Below, piece after piece: positions 5,919 to 6,865 of a stretch of 6,865 nt of DNA (positions within the stretch are counted from its first letter, which is position 1; every line of letters begins with the position of its first letter). The stretch comes from Planctomycetaceae bacterium. GTDB taxonomy: Bacteria; Planctomycetota; Planctomycetia; Planctomycetales; Planctomycetaceae. The stretch spans positions 1 to 6,865 of the forward strand of contig DOCI01000148.1 in assembly GCA_003503535.1 (NCBI GenBank), in the 5' to 3' direction. The notes under the pieces were generated by a model that was not told the DNA's origin, made no database searches, and was given only the letters and a program-made list of their open reading frames with translations. A program made the translations under genes and the position numbers.

Positions 5919-6076
5919 GCGTGAACTGAAGATGTTTGCAGTCTCGGTAGGAGAGACTTCATTCATCTAAAAATTATGTGAACTGTGAAACATTGCGACG
6001 AGTGGTCGAAGGTATGGCCGAGGTGTCCTGCGTAGGTCAATCTCGGGCGAGCGCCCATGCCTTCGGCCCTTTTTTT
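5919..6076 (+). ncRNA. Putative structured small RNA, unrecognised family
   Basis: The interval between the -24/-12 element and an intrinsic terminator would give a transcript of about 155 nt. The 5' domain is a hairpin: AGATG (5930-5934) pairs with CATCT (5964-5968), a symmetric 5x5 internal loop follows, then AGTCTC (5940-5945) pairs with GAGACT (5953-5958) around the loop GGTAGGA. An A-rich, probably single-stranded linker follows (5969-5995), and then the large branched terminator domain. The octamer GTGAACTG occurs twice, at 5921-5928 and 5978-5985, once before and once after the first hairpin. No convincing ORF lies inside. It lacks the conserved core of the SRP RNA and is not a tRNA. 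It could be a trans-acting sRNA or a leader for hemD, but the terminator and the 94-bp gap to hemD favour a free-standing RNA. Confidence 0.5.
6004..6076 (+). terminator. Strong intrinsic terminator with internal substructure
   Basis: GGTCGAAGGTATGG (6004-6017) pairs along its whole length with CCATGCCTTCGGCC (6055-6068), giving 14 base pairs with two G-U wobbles. Seven T's follow at 6070-6076. Inside, CCGAGGT (6018-6024) pairs with ATCTCGG (6040-6046), capped by CCT-GCGT-AGG, and a small GGGC/GCCC hairpin can form at 6045-6056 as an alternative. The T-run is only on the plus strand, so termination acts on rightward transcripts before hemD. Confidence 0.8.
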
Positions 6077-6093
6077 ATTCCCGTTTCGGCTTC

Positions 6094-6121
6094 TTGTTCC
6101 TCTGCTGCCATGCGTTATCAT
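6094..6121 (+). promoter_or_regulatory. Weak candidate sigma-70-type promoter for hemD
   Basis: TTGTTC (6094-6099) and TATCAT (6116-6121) stand 16 bp apart. The -10 matches the consensus at five of six bases, the -35 only at its TTG. Initiation near 6128 would give a leader of about 40 nt. hemD must have a promoter downstream of the terminator unless it is read through, which is the main reason to list this weak match. Confidence 0.25.
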
Positions 6122-6169
6122 CATAGCGAATTCATTATCAATCCGCTGTCATGAAACGAAACAAACCCC

Positions 6170-6865
6170 ATGTCTGTGAGAGTTTGCAGTTTTGAAAGCC
6201 GCCGCTGCCAGGAAATGGCCACTCTAATCGCCAAATTCGGTGGCGAACCGACCGTCGCTCCTTCCATGCGAGAAGTTCCCCTCGAAGAAAATACGCATGC
6301 CATCGATTTTGCGAAGCGTATCCTCGAGGGAGAAATCGAAATCGTGCTCTTTATGACCGGTGTCGGAGCACGTACTCTCTTTGAAGCGATTCAAAAGCAA
6401 GATGCCTGGGAGTCATTTCATCAGGAGCTTGATCGCAGAGTGATCATCGTTCGTGGTCCCAAACCTGTGCCGGTTCTCAAAGATGCCAGAATTCACATCG
6501 ATTACAGAGCCCCCGAGCCGAATACGTGGCGGGAAATTCTTGAGATGCTCGATAGCGAATCAATTCCGTTGCAGGATCAGGAGATCGCTGTTCAGGAATA
6601 TGGGCGACCGAATCTGGAGTTTTATGCAGGGTTGGAAGCACGTGGAGCGAAGGTTTATGCCGTGCCCGTTTACCTGTGGGATTTTCCGGAAGATGTCGAA
6701 CCTCTGTACGAGGCTGTCCGTCTGGCGGTGAATAAACCGTTCGATCTGGTGATGTTCACAAGTGCCAATCAGGTTGATAATGTGCTCGAAGCAGCTGGGA
6801 AAATCGGGATGAGAGAAGAATTCCAGAACGCTTTAAAGCAAACTACGATTGCTTCGATTGGCCCA
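6170..6865 (+). CDS. hemD: Uroporphyrinogen-III synthase (HemD family), cut by the right edge
   Basis: HemD closes and rearranges hydroxymethylbilane to uroporphyrinogen III, the branch-point precursor of heme, siroheme and corrinoids, in the cytosol. The window holds 232 codons with no stop before the edge, close to a full-length enzyme of about 250-270 residues. The N-terminus (VRVCSFESRRCQEMATLIAK) matches the usual strand-helix opening with the conserved 'ESRR'. Next come the first-domain MTGVGARTL, the domain-crossover block VQEYGRPNLEFYAGLEARG with VYAVPVY, and the second-domain FTSANQVDNVLEAAG, all typical of HemD. The start is ATG at 6170-6172. An in-frame stop at 6152-6154 excludes a longer protein, and there is no Shine-Dalgarno site. 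The gene lies 94 bp beyond the sRNA terminator. The same fold occurs fused to regulators or to uroporphyrinogen-III methyltransferase, but nothing here shows a fusion. Confidence 0.85.
   Translation, partial: MSVRVCSFESRRCQEMATLIAKFGGEPTVAPSMREVPLEENTHAIDFAKRILEGEIEIVLFMTGVGARTLFEAIQKQDAWESFHQELDRRVIIVRGPKPVPVLKDARIHIDYRAPEPNTWREILEMLDSESIPLQDQEIAVQEYGRPNLEFYAGLEARGAKVYAVPVYLWDFPEDVEPLYEAVRLAVNKPFDLVMFTSANQVDNVLEAAGKIGMREEFQNALKQTTIASIGP

Noticed and set aside
5932..5970. A 12-codon ORF (MFAVSVGETSFI) inside the putative sRNA, as a leader peptide.
   Set aside because: It has no usable ribosome site, no run of regulatory codons, and its bases are accounted for by the hairpin. An ORF this short is expected by chance.
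5995..6056. tRNA-like words (GAGTGGTCGAAGG, GGCCGAGG) suggesting a serine or leucine tRNA.
   Set aside because: The order of arms is wrong, there is no acceptor stem, anticodon loop or T-arm consensus, and the bases form the terminator stem instead.
6004..6169. A riboswitch or attenuator controlling hemD.
   Set aside because: No anti-terminator pairing partner for the terminator arm was found upstream, beyond a 4-bp CGAC/GTCG match, and no known ligand-binding core was recognised. It remains possible but is not supported.
6121..6303. Minus-strand 60-codon ORF overlapping the hemD start.
   Set aside because: It is antisense to the conserved N-terminus of hemD and has no independent support.

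Overview
The window looks like chromosomal DNA of a planctomycete (Planctomycetota). I infer this from family resemblance: a large, divergent GH38-like protein of a type I associate with that phylum, planctomycete-like cytidylate kinase and uroporphyrinogen-III synthase sequences, weak or absent Shine-Dalgarno sites, and moderate GC content. No database search was possible, so the taxonomy is an inference.

Layout, left to right. A minus-strand pair for late quinone biosynthesis opens the window: ubiE/menG (128-910) followed 14 nt later by the first 37 codons of ubiX (113 down to the left edge). An extended -10 promoter lies just upstream of ubiE. Divergent from it, a plus-strand BASS-family sodium symporter (982-1974) runs tail-to-tail into cytidylate kinase cmk (2590-1925, minus), and the two coding regions overlap by 50 bp. 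Upstream of cmk is a 130-bp spacer containing a degenerate 7-bp tandem repeat and a GC-rich hairpin. Next comes a 962-codon minus-strand gene (5609-2721) for a GH38 alpha-mannosidase-like protein whose catalytic signatures look eroded. The last gene, hemD (uroporphyrinogen-III synthase), starts at 6170 on the plus strand and runs off the right edge.

The most interesting part is the 560-bp gene-free stretch 5610-6169. It holds a candidate promoter for the GH38-like gene, a nested inverted repeat, and an apparent free-standing small-RNA gene. The RNA gene consists of a sigma-54-type -24/-12 element (5893-5908, GG-N10-GC spacing), a two-domain structured transcript of about 155 nt, and a strong intrinsic terminator with a 14-bp stem and seven T's (6004-6076). 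I do not recognise the RNA as a known family.

Functionally, ubiE and ubiX belong to quinone maturation, cmk to pyrimidine nucleotide supply and hemD to tetrapyrrole synthesis: housekeeping metabolism with one transporter and one lineage-type carbohydrate-related protein. I see no insertion sequence, CRISPR array, tRNA, rRNA or prophage gene.
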